From NCBI GenBank assembly GCA_041398605.1, contig JAWKUK010000003.1:186001-250000 (forward strand): 64,000 nucleotides of DNA, read 5' to 3'. Both the position numbers and the translations under genes were made by a program. The number at the start of each line of letters is the position of its first letter. Within the stretch, counting starts at the first letter, position 1. The notes under the pieces are model-generated. The model did not search any database. It was not told where the DNA came from and saw nothing but the letters and a program-made list of their open reading frames with translations. The DNA is from JAWKUK01 sp041398605. Its GTDB lineage: Bacteria > Planctomycetota > UBA1135 > GCA-002686595. Below are positions 48,232 through 56,223 of the stretch, in pieces.

Positions 48232-50355
48232 ATGCTGCTCTCCACTTGCGCGCTCGCGCTCATCACCGTTGCGCCGCCGACTGCGGTGCAGCAATCCGTC
48301 CCCACACCTGCTGAGGGGCGACGGATCGAGTACGCCCTCGAGATCGGGTACGAGGCCGCGCCCGTCCCGCCCCGCAAGCAGCCGGGCCTCAGCGTCAACG
48401 GCTCGATCCCGGGGCCGACGCTGCGCTTCCAAGAGGGGGACCACGCGCGCATCACCGTCCGGAACCGGATGCGCGACCAGGAGACGTCGACGCACTGGCA
48501 CGGGCTCCTCCTGCCCAACGCGATGGACGGGGTCCCGTACCTGACCACCGAGACGATCCCCCCGCTCCAAGAGCGCGTCTTCGAGTTCGAGCTGCGCCAC
48601 AGCGGGACCTATTGGTACCACTCTCACACCGGCCTCCAGGAGCAGAGCGGCGTCTACGGCGCCATCGTCGTCGAGCCCCGCGAGGGCCTTGACGCGCTGC
48701 ACCGCGAGCTCGGGGTCGACCGCGAGGTCGTCATGGTGATCTCTGATTGGACGGACGAGGACCCGCACGAGGTCATGCGCACCTTGATGCGCGGCTCCGA
48801 CTGGTACTCCATCAAGAAGGGCAACGCCCAGTCGTTGCTCGGAGCATGGCAGCGCGGGAAGCTCGGCGAGTACTTCCAGCGCGAGGGCGCGCGCATGCCC
48901 GCCATGGACATCTCCGACGTCGCATACGACCACTTTCTGGTCAATGGGACGCCGGAAGCGCGCTTCGCCGCTGCGGAGCCGGGCGAGCGCGTTCTCGTCC
49001 GCATCGTCAACGCGGGCGCCTCGTCTTACTTCCATCTCACGAGCGCCGCCGGACCGCTGACGATCGTCGCGTCCGATGGGACGCGCGTGCAGCCGGTCGA
49101 AGTCCGCCGCCTCCTCATCGGGGTCGCCGAGACCTACGACGTCATCGTGGAGCTCCCCACTACGGGCGAAGCGATCGAAGTCCGCGCCACGGCCCACGAC
49201 CTGTCCGGGCATGCCGCGCTCGTGCTGGGGCCGCCCGACGCAGAGGTCTTGCGCGCCGAGGACCCGCCGGCGCCAGACCTCTACGGCATGAACGAGATGC
49301 TGCGCGCCGGGCTCTCCAGCGTGAGCAAGCCCAAAGGGCTCGCGGCGGCGACCGACGAGCGGCCGTTCGCGCCCTACGCGTTGCTGCGCGCGCTGGAGCC
49401 GACCGAGATCGCTCAGGCCGCCGCAGCCCGAGGCGTCCGCACGCTGACGATGCGCCTCACGGGCGACATGCAGCGGTACACCTGGAGCATCAACGGCAAG
49501 ACGCTGACCGAGGACCCCGTCGTCCGTGTCTCGAGCGGCGAGGTCGTGCGCATCGAGTTCATCAACGACACGATGATGCACCACCCGATGCACCTGCACG
49601 GGCACTTCTTCCGGGTGGTCACTGACGCGGCGGAGCTCAGCCCGATCAAGCACACGGTCGACGTGCCGCCGATGGGCAAGCGCACGATCGAGTTCATCGC
49701 GAACGAAGAGCCCGGCGACTGGTTCCTGCACTGCCACATGCTGTACCACATGGACGCAGGGATGGGTCGCGTCGTGAGCTACGCGTCGCTCGGCGCAGAC
49801 CACATGCCGACGCTGCCGCCTGCGCTCAACTCGCCCTCGTACGCGTTCCTTGACGCGACGTTCCTGACGCACATGTCGATGGGGATGGCGATGTGGATGC
49901 GCGGCCGCGAGGACTTCTACGTGCGCTGGAACGGCGGCTACAGCGACAGCGAGGCGCACTCCGGCGCGGGGAGGCACCACGGGCACTCCGAGGAGCGCGA
50001 GATCGACCTCGGTTGGTCGCACTACGTCGACGCCAATCTCTCCACGATGGCGGGATACCGGTTCACGAACGTCGACGGCGCCGCGAACCGCTTCTTCGTC
50101 GGCGCGCGCTATCGGCTGCCGTACCTCGTCCGCGCGACCGTGACGGCCGACGACGACCGCGATGTGCGCGTCGGCCTCGAGAAGCGCCTACAGATCACAG
50201 CGCGCGGGGCCCTCTTCGGCTCCGTCGAGTACGACACGGGCTCCTATGCCGACTGGGCCACCGGAGGTGCGTGGACCCTCGACAAGGAGCTCGGCCTGAC
50301 GGTGATGTACACCAAGGACCACGGCTTTGGTGTCGGCGTCTCCCTGCAACTCTGA
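48232..50355 (+). CDS. Multicopper oxidase (CopA-like) fused to a C-terminal putative beta-barrel domain
   Basis: The protein has 707 residues from ATG 48232 (GTG 48223 is possible), with a short signal peptide. Three cupredoxin domains carry all four copper motifs: HWHG, HSH in YWYHSHTGLQEQSG, HHPMHLHGHFF, and HCHMLYHMDAGM. A CopA/PcoA-type periplasmic copper oxidase would end near residue 520. Here about 185 more residues follow (MSMGMAMWMRGREDFYVRWN; HYVDANLSTMAGYRF; FFVGARYRLPYLVRATVTAD; DVRVGLEKRLQITARGALFG), alternating strands that end VGVSLQL like an outer-membrane barrel. This resembles a CopA-CopB fusion. The 3' end is the first copy of a 19-bp repeat array. Confidence 0.88.
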   Translation: MLLSTCALALITVAPPTAVQQSVPTPAEGRRIEYALEIGYEAAPVPPRKQPGLSVNGSIPGPTLRFQEGDHARITVRNRMRDQETSTHWHGLLLPNAMDGVPYLTTETIPPLQERVFEFELRHSGTYWYHSHTGLQEQSGVYGAIVVEPREGLDALHRELGVDREVVMVISDWTDEDPHEVMRTLMRGSDWYSIKKGNAQSLLGAWQRGKLGEYFQREGARMPAMDISDVAYDHFLVNGTPEARFAAAEPGERVLVRIVNAGASSYFHLTSAAGPLTIVASDGTRVQPVEVRRLLIGVAETYDVIVELPTTGEAIEVRATAHDLSGHAALVLGPPDAEVLRAEDPPAPDLYGMNEMLRAGLSSVSKPKGLAAATDERPFAPYALLRALEPTEIAQAAAARGVRTLTMRLTGDMQRYTWSINGKTLTEDPVVRVSSGEVVRIEFINDTMMHHPMHLHGHFFRVVTDAAELSPIKHTVDVPPMGKRTIEFIANEEPGDWFLHCHMLYHMDAGMGRVVSYASLGADHMPTLPPALNSPSYAFLDATFLTHMSMGMAMWMRGREDFYVRWNGGYSDSEAHSGAGRHHGHSEEREIDLGWSHYVDANLSTMAGYRFTNVDGAANRFFVGARYRLPYLVRATVTADDDRDVRVGLEKRLQITARGALFGSVEYDTGSYADWATGGAWTLDKELGLTVMYTKDHGFGVGVSLQL

Positions 50356-50460
50356 GGCACACCGGCAACTCTGAGGCACACCCTCAACTCTGAGGCACAC
50401 CCTCAACTCTGAGGCACACCCTCAACTCTGAGGCACACCCGCAACGCTGAGGCACACCCG
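50347..50460. repeat. 6 x 19-bp tandem repeat starting in the stop codon of the multicopper oxidase
   Basis: Six head-to-tail 19-bp units, consensus caactctgaggcacaccct, occupy 50347-50365, 50366-50384, 50385-50403, 50404-50422, 50423-50441 and 50442-50460. Unit 1 contains the last two codons and TGA stop of the oxidase gene; units 2-6 are copies of that stop region in the gap before the next gene. Copies differ at one to three positions. There are no spacers, so it is not a CRISPR array. Confidence 0.95.
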
Positions 50461-50498
50461 CCCATCCATCCGCCGCTCCTCAACGAATCGACTACGAC

Positions 50499-50756
50499 AT
50501 GCAACCATCGCTCCTGACCCGCGCGGCTAGCGCGCTCCTCTTCCTGACGCTCTCGGCCTGCGCCAGCACCAAGGGCGGCGACCCCTCTCGCTCGTACCCC
50601 CTGGACACCTGCATCGTCACCGACAATGCCCTCGGCTCGATGGGAGACCCGATCACACGCGTCTACAACGGGCAGGAGATCAAGTTCTGCTGCCAGCCGT
50701 GCGTCGAGGAGTTCGAGGCCGACCCTGACGCGTTCCTCGCCAAGCTGCCGAAGTGA
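50499..50756 (+). CDS. Small Cys-rich (YHS/TRASH-like) metal-binding lipoprotein
   Basis: The protein has 85 residues. A lipoprotein signal ends LTLSAC (lipid Cys about 21). The mature part has PLDTCIVTDNALGSMGDPIT, a short strand YNGQEIKFC and then CCQPCVEEFEADPDAFLAKL, so Cys36 and the CCxPC cluster could bind a metal, as in YHS/TRASH domains that handle copper or heavy metals. It lies 143 bp after the multicopper oxidase on the same strand, which supports copper delivery or sensing at the envelope. The metal and partner are inference. Confidence 0.85.
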   Translation: MQPSLLTRAASALLFLTLSACASTKGGDPSRSYPLDTCIVTDNALGSMGDPITRVYNGQEIKFCCQPCVEEFEADPDAFLAKLPK

Positions 50757-50765
50757 CGGGCCCAT

Positions 50766-50815
50766 CGAACAGACGGGCATTCGAACTGACGAGGCCCTAG
50801 AACTGAGGAAGCCCC
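50766..50815. repeat. Degenerate 17-bp repeats after the Cys-rich lipoprotein
   Basis: Units cgaacagacgggcatt, cgaactgacgaggccct and agaactgaggaagcccc (50766-50781, 50782-50798, 50799-50815) follow the stop codon by 9 bp. They resemble each other only partly, and also the 19-bp array just upstream of this gene. Confidence 0.5.
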
Positions 50816-50839
50816 GCCAGCGGCTGGGGCCAATGACGT

Positions 50840-50866
50840 GGGCGCCGACGGTGGCCGTCGGCGCCC
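50840..50866. terminator. Strong bidirectional hairpin between convergent genes
   Basis: A perfect 12-bp stem GGGCGCCGACGG / CCGTCGGCGCCC with a 3-nt loop (50852-50854) lies between the lipoprotein stop and the kgd stop. It would fold equally in transcripts from both sides. No U-tract is present on either side, as is common in very GC-rich genomes. Confidence 0.8.
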
Positions 50867-50893
50867 CCGCGCAATACGTGTGATGGGCCTTGG

Positions 50894-50909
50894 GGGGGCG
50901 GCCGCCCCC
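50894..50909. other. 16-bp perfect palindrome next to the kgd stop
   Basis: The palindrome GGGGGCGGCCGCCCCC ends one base before the kgd stop codon (complement of 50911-50913). It may add to 3'-end formation together with the hairpin at 50840-50866. Confidence 0.4.
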
Positions 50910-50910
50910 G

Positions 50911-53900
50911 TTACGCGAAGGCTTGGCGCAGCAGGTACTCCTGCTCCGCGTGGTGCCGGCGGTACGAGCCCGTCGCCGGGCTCGCCGACTCCGCGCGCCC
51001 GACGTAGCTGACGCGTCGATCCATGTCGAAGAAGCGCTGCAGGACAAACGCCCACGCGCCCATGTTGCGCGGCTCCTCCTGCACCCAAGCGACCTCGGTG
51101 TTCGCGGGGTAGCGCGCGAGCTCTTCCAGCAGCGCGGCCCTCGGGAACGGATAGACCTGCTCGAGGCGCAGGAGCGCGACGTCACCATGGCCGTGCTCCT
51201 CTCGCCACGTCGCGAGGTCGTGGCCGACCTTGCCCGTTGCCAACAGCACGCGGCGCACACCGCTGGGGTCGACAGTCGTGTCACCGATCAGCTCGCGGAA
51301 GCCGCCGGTCGTGAAGTCCGCGATGGGGCTCGCGGCGCGCTTGTCGCGCAAGAGCGCCTTCGGCGTCATCACGATGACCGGGCGCTTCTGGGTCGACTTA
51401 CCCTGGCGCCGCAGCAGGTGGAAGTACTGCGCCGCGTTGGAGCAATTGACCACCGTGATGTTGCCGCCGGAGCACGCAGCAAGGAAGCGCTCGAGGCGCG
51501 CGGACGAGTGCTCGGGCCCCTGTCCGTCGAAGCCGTGCGGCAACAGCATCATCAGCCCCGCGTACTGGCGCCACTTGGCCTCGCCGGAGACGATGAACTG
51601 GTCGATCTGGATCTGAGCGCCGTTGGCGAAGTCGCCGAACTGCCCCTCCCAGAGCACGAGCGAGCCCGGGTTCGCGACCGAGTAGCCGTACTCGAAGCCG
51701 ACGACGGCCTCCTCGCTGAGGAGGGAGTCCCACGCCTCGAAGCGCACGGCGCCGTCCGTCAACGCGCGCAGCGGCACATGCTCGCGCTCGGTGCGCTGGT
51801 CGCGAATCACGGCGTGCCGATGACTGAACGTGCCGCGACCCGAGTCCTGGCCCGTCAAGCGGATCGGGATCGACTCGCGCAGGAGCGAGCCGAAGGCCAG
51901 CGCCTCGGCGCAGCCCCAATCGACGTCGCTCTCGCCGCGCACCATGCGCTCGCGCCGCCGCAGCTGGCGCAGCAAGTTCGGGTGCACGACGATCGCGTCC
52001 GGGATGCGGTTTAGGTCGTCGATCAATGCGACGAGGGCCTCGCCCGCGACACCGGTCGCGATGGAAGGCTCGAGCACGTAGTCGCGCGGGTGATCGAGGA
52101 CCGTATCGACGATCTCCTCGTAGGGCAGCTCCGGCTGCGGAACCGCGCGGAAGCGCTCCTGCGCGGCGCGCAGCTCGTCGTCCGCGTGGTCGGAGATCGC
52201 CTGCGCCGCGGCCGCGGTCAGGTTCCCCCGGCGCACCAGCAGGTCCGTGTAGTTCGCGCGGACGGTCGGGTGCTCGGCGATGCGGCGATACAGCGCGGGT
52301 TGGGTGTACGCGGGCTCGTCGCCTTCGTTGTGGCCCCAACGGCGATAGCAGACCATGTCGACGACGGCGTCCGCGCCGAAGGTGTGCTGGTAGTCCACGG
52401 CGAGGCGACAGGCGCGCAAGACGGACTCGGGGAAGTCCCCGTTCGCGTGCATGATCGGCGCCTCGATCGACTTGGCCATATCGCTGCAATAGTGCGTCGA
52501 GCGCAGGTCCCGCGGCCCGGCCGTGAAACCGATCTGGTTGTTCACGATGAGGTGGATCGTGCCGCCGTTCGAGTAGGCACGCAGCTCGCTCATCTGCAGC
52601 GTCTCGGCGACGACCCCCTGCCCAGCAAACGCTGCGTCGCCGTGGATCAGGACCGCGAGGACGCGCTTGCGCTCGCCGTCGCCGAGGGCGTCTTGGTACG
52701 CGCGCGTCATCCCACAGACCACGGGGTCTACGGCCTCGAGGTGGCTCGGGTTCGCCGACAAGAGGACCTCGACCTCGCTGCCGTCCCGCGTGCGATACAC
52801 GCCGCGCTGACCGAGGTGGTACTTCACGTCACCAGAGCCCTCCGTCGACAGCGGGAGGAGCTTGCCCTCGAACTCGCTGAACACGTCCTCGTAGGACTTG
52901 CCCATGACGTTGGCGAGCACGTTCAAGCGCCCGCGGTGCGCCATACCGATGACGACCTTCTCCACCCCTTGGGCGGCGGCGCGCTCGATCACCTCGCACA
53001 ATGCGGGGATCATCGTGTCGCCACCTTCGAGCGAAAACCGCTTGTTGCCGACGTAGGTGTTGTGCAGGAAGCGCTCGAAGTTCTCGGCGCGGCACAGCCG
53101 CTCGAGGATCTTCACGCGCTCTTCCGTCGCGAACTCCTCGAAGTGACCGTCGTCTTCAACCCGCGAGCGAATGAAGAGCTTGCGGTCGCGGTCGGTGATG
53201 TGCATGTACTCCGTCGTCCAGCGGCGGCAGTACGCACGGCGCAGCGTGCCCAGGATCTCGCGGAACGTCATCTCCGTCTTGCCGTTCATGTCGGCGCAGA
53301 GGAACGTTCGGTCGAGGTCCCACACGGTGAGCCCGTACGAGCTGGGGTCGAGCGACTCCAGGAGCTCGAGCTTGTAACCCAGCGGGTCGAGGTCGGCGAG
53401 CTGGCCGCCGCGGCTGCGGTACGCGTTGATCAGCTTCCAAACCTCGATCTGGAGCCGCGCGTGATCGGCGGGGTTGGTCGGGCGCGTGTCCGCGCCCGCG
53501 CGCGCCGGCGCCCAAGGCACACGCAGCGCCTCGAAGACCGCGTCGTAGAAGCCGTCTGCGCCCTGCAGGAGGTCGTCGACGCGCTTCAACAAGAGCCCTG
53601 ACTCCGCGCCCTGGATGACGCGGTGGTCGTAGGTGCTCGTCATCGTCATCACGGGGCCGATCGCCAGCTCCGCGAGGCCCGCGCGCGACATACCGCCGAG
53701 CTCCGGCGGGACGCCGATGCTACCGGTCGCGATGATGAGCCCCTGGCCCTCCATCAAACGCGGGACGCTCATCACCGTTCCGAAGCCGCCGGGGTTCGTG
53801 AGCGTGCAGGTCGTGCCCGCAAAATCGTCGCTCGTGAGCTTGCCGTCGCGGCCGCGCTTCACGATGTCTTCGTACGCGAGATAGAAGTCGCGGAAGTTCA

Positions 53901-54546
53901 TCGTCTCCGCGTGCTTCACGTTCGGCACGACGAGCATGCGGCCGTTGGGCCCCGGCACGTCGATCGCGAGCCCGATGTTGACGTGCTTGGAGACGCGGCG
54001 GTACCCGACGCCGTCCCGCTCGAGGTAGGAACACTGCACGCGCGGGTCCTCCGCGAGCGCGCGCACGAGCGCGTAGGCGATGATGTGGGTGAACGAGGCC
54101 TTGCCGATCGCCCGCACGAGCATGTGCTCGTTGATGACCTGGCGGTTCTCGCCGAGGATCTTGGCGCTGAGCGTCCGCACCGACGTCGCGGTCGGCACGT
54201 TGAGGCTCGCCACCATGTTCGTGACGATCCGCCCGGCGATGCCGCGCAGCGGCTCGAGCTCGGCCTCGGGGTCCGTCGGAGGCGCCGCCGATGGGGCGGA
54301 GCGTGGCGCCCCAGCGCCAGCCTGACCCGGAGCGGCCTGACCCGGAGCGACCTGACCCGTCGCAACCGGGCCGAGGGCCCCCTGCGTCGCCGCAGCGCTG
54401 CCGCGTTGGGGACCGGCCGCGTCACCGCGCTCAAAGAGGCGGCGCCAGCTCTCCTCGACGCGCGAGGGGTCCGCCTTCCACTCCTCGTACAGCGCCTCGA
54501 CGTAGCCCGCGTTGACGCCGTAGTCCTGCTCGAAATCGATCGCCAT
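50911..54546 (-). CDS. kgd: Multifunctional 2-oxoglutarate dehydrogenase/decarboxylase with E2 domain (Kgd/OdhA type)
   Basis: The protein has 1211 residues. Residues 1-45 are the E1 N-terminal helix (FEQDYGVNAGYVEALYEEWK), then a Gly/Ala/Pro-rich linker with 15-bp repeats replaces the lipoyl domain. Residues about 90-340 are an E2 succinyltransferase domain (TYDHRVIQGAESG active-site region, as in mycobacterial Kgd). Residues about 370-1211 are 2-oxoglutarate dehydrogenase E1 (MAHRGRLNVLANVMGKSYED; ThDP site GDAAFAGQGVVAETLQMSEL; FEYGYSVANPGSLVLWEGQF). It feeds succinyl-CoA or semialdehyde into the TCA cycle. This fused layout is best known from Actinobacteria. Confidence 0.95.
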   Translation of the reverse strand: MAIDFEQDYGVNAGYVEALYEEWKADPSRVEESWRRLFERGDAAGPQRGSAAATQGALGPVATGQVAPGQAAPGQAGAGAPRSAPSAAPPTDPEAELEPLRGIAGRIVTNMVASLNVPTATSVRTLSAKILGENRQVINEHMLVRAIGKASFTHIIAYALVRALAEDPRVQCSYLERDGVGYRRVSKHVNIGLAIDVPGPNGRMLVVPNVKHAETMNFRDFYLAYEDIVKRGRDGKLTSDDFAGTTCTLTNPGGFGTVMSVPRLMEGQGLIIATGSIGVPPELGGMSRAGLAELAIGPVMTMTSTYDHRVIQGAESGLLLKRVDDLLQGADGFYDAVFEALRVPWAPARAGADTRPTNPADHARLQIEVWKLINAYRSRGGQLADLDPLGYKLELLESLDPSSYGLTVWDLDRTFLCADMNGKTEMTFREILGTLRRAYCRRWTTEYMHITDRDRKLFIRSRVEDDGHFEEFATEERVKILERLCRAENFERFLHNTYVGNKRFSLEGGDTMIPALCEVIERAAAQGVEKVVIGMAHRGRLNVLANVMGKSYEDVFSEFEGKLLPLSTEGSGDVKYHLGQRGVYRTRDGSEVEVLLSANPSHLEAVDPVVCGMTRAYQDALGDGERKRVLAVLIHGDAAFAGQGVVAETLQMSELRAYSNGGTIHLIVNNQIGFTAGPRDLRSTHYCSDMAKSIEAPIMHANGDFPESVLRACRLAVDYQHTFGADAVVDMVCYRRWGHNEGDEPAYTQPALYRRIAEHPTVRANYTDLLVRRGNLTAAAAQAISDHADDELRAAQERFRAVPQPELPYEEIVDTVLDHPRDYVLEPSIATGVAGEALVALIDDLNRIPDAIVVHPNLLRQLRRRERMVRGESDVDWGCAEALAFGSLLRESIPIRLTGQDSGRGTFSHRHAVIRDQRTEREHVPLRALTDGAVRFEAWDSLLSEEAVVGFEYGYSVANPGSLVLWEGQFGDFANGAQIQIDQFIVSGEAKWRQYAGLMMLLPHGFDGQGPEHSSARLERFLAACSGGNITVVNCSNAAQYFHLLRRQGKSTQKRPVIVMTPKALLRDKRAASPIADFTTGGFRELIGDTTVDPSGVRRVLLATGKVGHDLATWREEHGHGDVALLRLEQVYPFPRAALLEELARYPANTEVAWVQEEPRNMGAWAFVLQRFFDMDRRVSYVGRAESASPATGSYRRHHAEQEYLLRQAFA
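54321..54360 (-). repeat. 15-bp in-frame repeats in the kgd linker
   Basis: Units cctgacccggagcgg and cctgacccggagcga (54321-54335 and 54336-54350) plus a partial third copy encode APGQAAPGQ in the linker between the N-terminal helix and the E2 domain. Confidence 0.8.
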
Positions 54547-54720
54547 GGGGTCCTCGGACCGACCCCGCGAGCCTCGCAGCGCTGCACCGGGGCCAGTGGG
54601 CCCAAGCGGCCCGTAGCCACCCGCAGAAATCGGCTCGAAGAGGGTAGTGACCGCGGCGCAGCGACGCCACGGGAAAGACCCGCTCTCGCCCCGCGCTCGG
54701 AGCGCCCGCCGGCCGCCGCT

Positions 54721-56175
54721 TCACGCGTCTCGTCGCACGCTCAACCGGGACCGCAATGACGCCCCGAGCGACACCAAGGCGAGCACCCCGAGCAGGCCGC
54801 CAGCCGCGCGATAGAGGCCCGTCGGGAGGAGCAGCGCATCGGGCCAGCCCCAGCGCGGCTCATAGTGCTGGATGAACGTGAAGTAAGTGCCCGTCGCGAG
54901 CCGCCCGACGAGCGTCAGCGCCACCGCGAGGGTCACGAGCGCCCCGCAGGTCCGACCTCCCGAGCAACGGAGCCGCAGCAGCTCACCGATCGCCGTCTGC
55001 GCGTACCAAGGGAACCAGTAGGCCCCGCCCAGCAGCAACGACGGCGCAGCGGTCGCGGTCGCGACGTTGCCCGTGGGGCGCCGCAGCTCGCGCCAGGCGA
55101 GCCCGACCGCCAGCGCGAGCGCGCCCGCGACACAGAGCCGTGCCCAACCGTCGGCCTCAGAGTGTCGCCACAGGGCGTCGAGCGTCGCCGGCCCGCGCCA
55201 ATACGGCCAGTAGAGCGCCAGGGTCACGAGGCCCAAGACCGCGCCACCGCCGACGGCGGCGCGGACGACCCCCCGCGCCCCGAGCCCCGCCGCAGCGACG
55301 ACACACAGGCTGGGTCCAAAGAGCCCGAACGTCGCCTTCACGTTCACCGCGAGCGCGAGCGCGAACGCCCACGACCAGCTCCGCGGCGCCGCGTGCGCTC
55401 GCGCGAGGGCGACGAGCACGAGCGCATAGGCCACCGCGTCGAGGTGCGCGTCGCCGGCCGACTCGAGCATGACGACCGGGTTCCAAAGGAACGCCATCCC
55501 GACCGCGAACGGCGCGAGCCCGGAGCCGTGTGGGCGCTCGCCGGCGCTCCGTTCACGCCCCGCGGCTCGTTCCCCATGCGGCGCCGCATCACGGGCGCGG
55601 GCGAGCCACACCAGCAGCCACGTCGAGAGCCCGAGCGCGAGCAGCCCGAGCGCCTGGAAGGCGCGCAACGCGGACCGCACCTCGCCGGTCCCCCACCAGA
55701 TCGCGGCCTCGATCAAGCTCCAGAGCGGGCCGTACGGAGACGGGCGATCGTGCGCGCGGTGGTAACCGAGGTCCCCGAGCTGGGCCGCCAGCGGACCATC
55801 GAGCGCGCTGTCCGGCCGCACGAAGTACGGGTTTTGCCCCTCGGCGACCTGGCAGTGGCCGTGGACGACGTAGGTCAGCGCGTCGATGCTGCCCTTGGGT
55901 GGCCCGGAGAGCGGTCCAGCGAGCTGCCACAGGGCGACGAGCCCGCCGCCGACGCAAAGCAGCGCCCGTGCGCGGCGCCCTTCACCGTCCCAAGCCAAGA
56001 GCGCGCGTAGGAGCAGCAGGTACCACGCCGCAAAGGCGACGGCCAGCGCGACATAGGCGGGCAACAAGAGCCCCATGTCGTACGCGACCCGCCGGATCGA
56101 ACCGATGATCCAATGGTCCGCAGCGAAGAGGCCTCCCCCCACCACAACGAGCCCAAACAAGCGAGTCGATGGCAC
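54721..56175 (-). CDS. Multi-pass membrane protein, GT87-like mannosyltransferase type
   Basis: The protein has 484 residues and about 11 membrane helices. The loop after the second or third helix (GSIDALTYVVHGHCQVAEGQNPYFV...RPSPYGPLWSLIEA) has the N-P-Y and YGPLW pattern of polyprenol-phosphate-dependent mannosyltransferases (GT87). Later segments (AFLWNPVVMLESAGDAHLDA; ALAVNVKATFGLFGPSLCV; LLLGGAYWFPWYAQTAI) fit that group. It would add a sugar on the outer face of the inner membrane. GTG 56175 is the chosen start. It lies between kgd and the second secretion cluster, with 48 bp to the pseudopilin gene's stop. Confidence 0.75.
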   Translation of the reverse strand: MPSTRLFGLVVVGGGLFAADHWIIGSIRRVAYDMGLLLPAYVALAVAFAAWYLLLLRALLAWDGEGRRARALLCVGGGLVALWQLAGPLSGPPKGSIDALTYVVHGHCQVAEGQNPYFVRPDSALDGPLAAQLGDLGYHRAHDRPSPYGPLWSLIEAAIWWGTGEVRSALRAFQALGLLALGLSTWLLVWLARARDAAPHGERAAGRERSAGERPHGSGLAPFAVGMAFLWNPVVMLESAGDAHLDAVAYALVLVALARAHAAPRSWSWAFALALAVNVKATFGLFGPSLCVVAAAGLGARGVVRAAVGGGAVLGLVTLALYWPYWRGPATLDALWRHSEADGWARLCVAGALALAVGLAWRELRRPTGNVATATAAPSLLLGGAYWFPWYAQTAIGELLRLRCSGGRTCGALVTLAVALTLVGRLATGTYFTFIQHYEPRWGWPDALLLPTGLYRAAGGLLGVLALVSLGASLRSRLSVRRDA

Positions 56176-56223
56176 GGCGCGAGAGGATACCAGCGGCGAG
56201 CGGGACCGCGAGGGCGCCAGCGG

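Noticed and set aside
48064..50022. Long minus-strand open frame opposite the multicopper oxidase
   Set aside because: No domain signal; the plus strand has all copper motifs.
50347..50460. CRISPR-like array
   Set aside because: The 19-bp units are directly adjacent with no spacers, and no cas gene is present. It is a simple tandem repeat.
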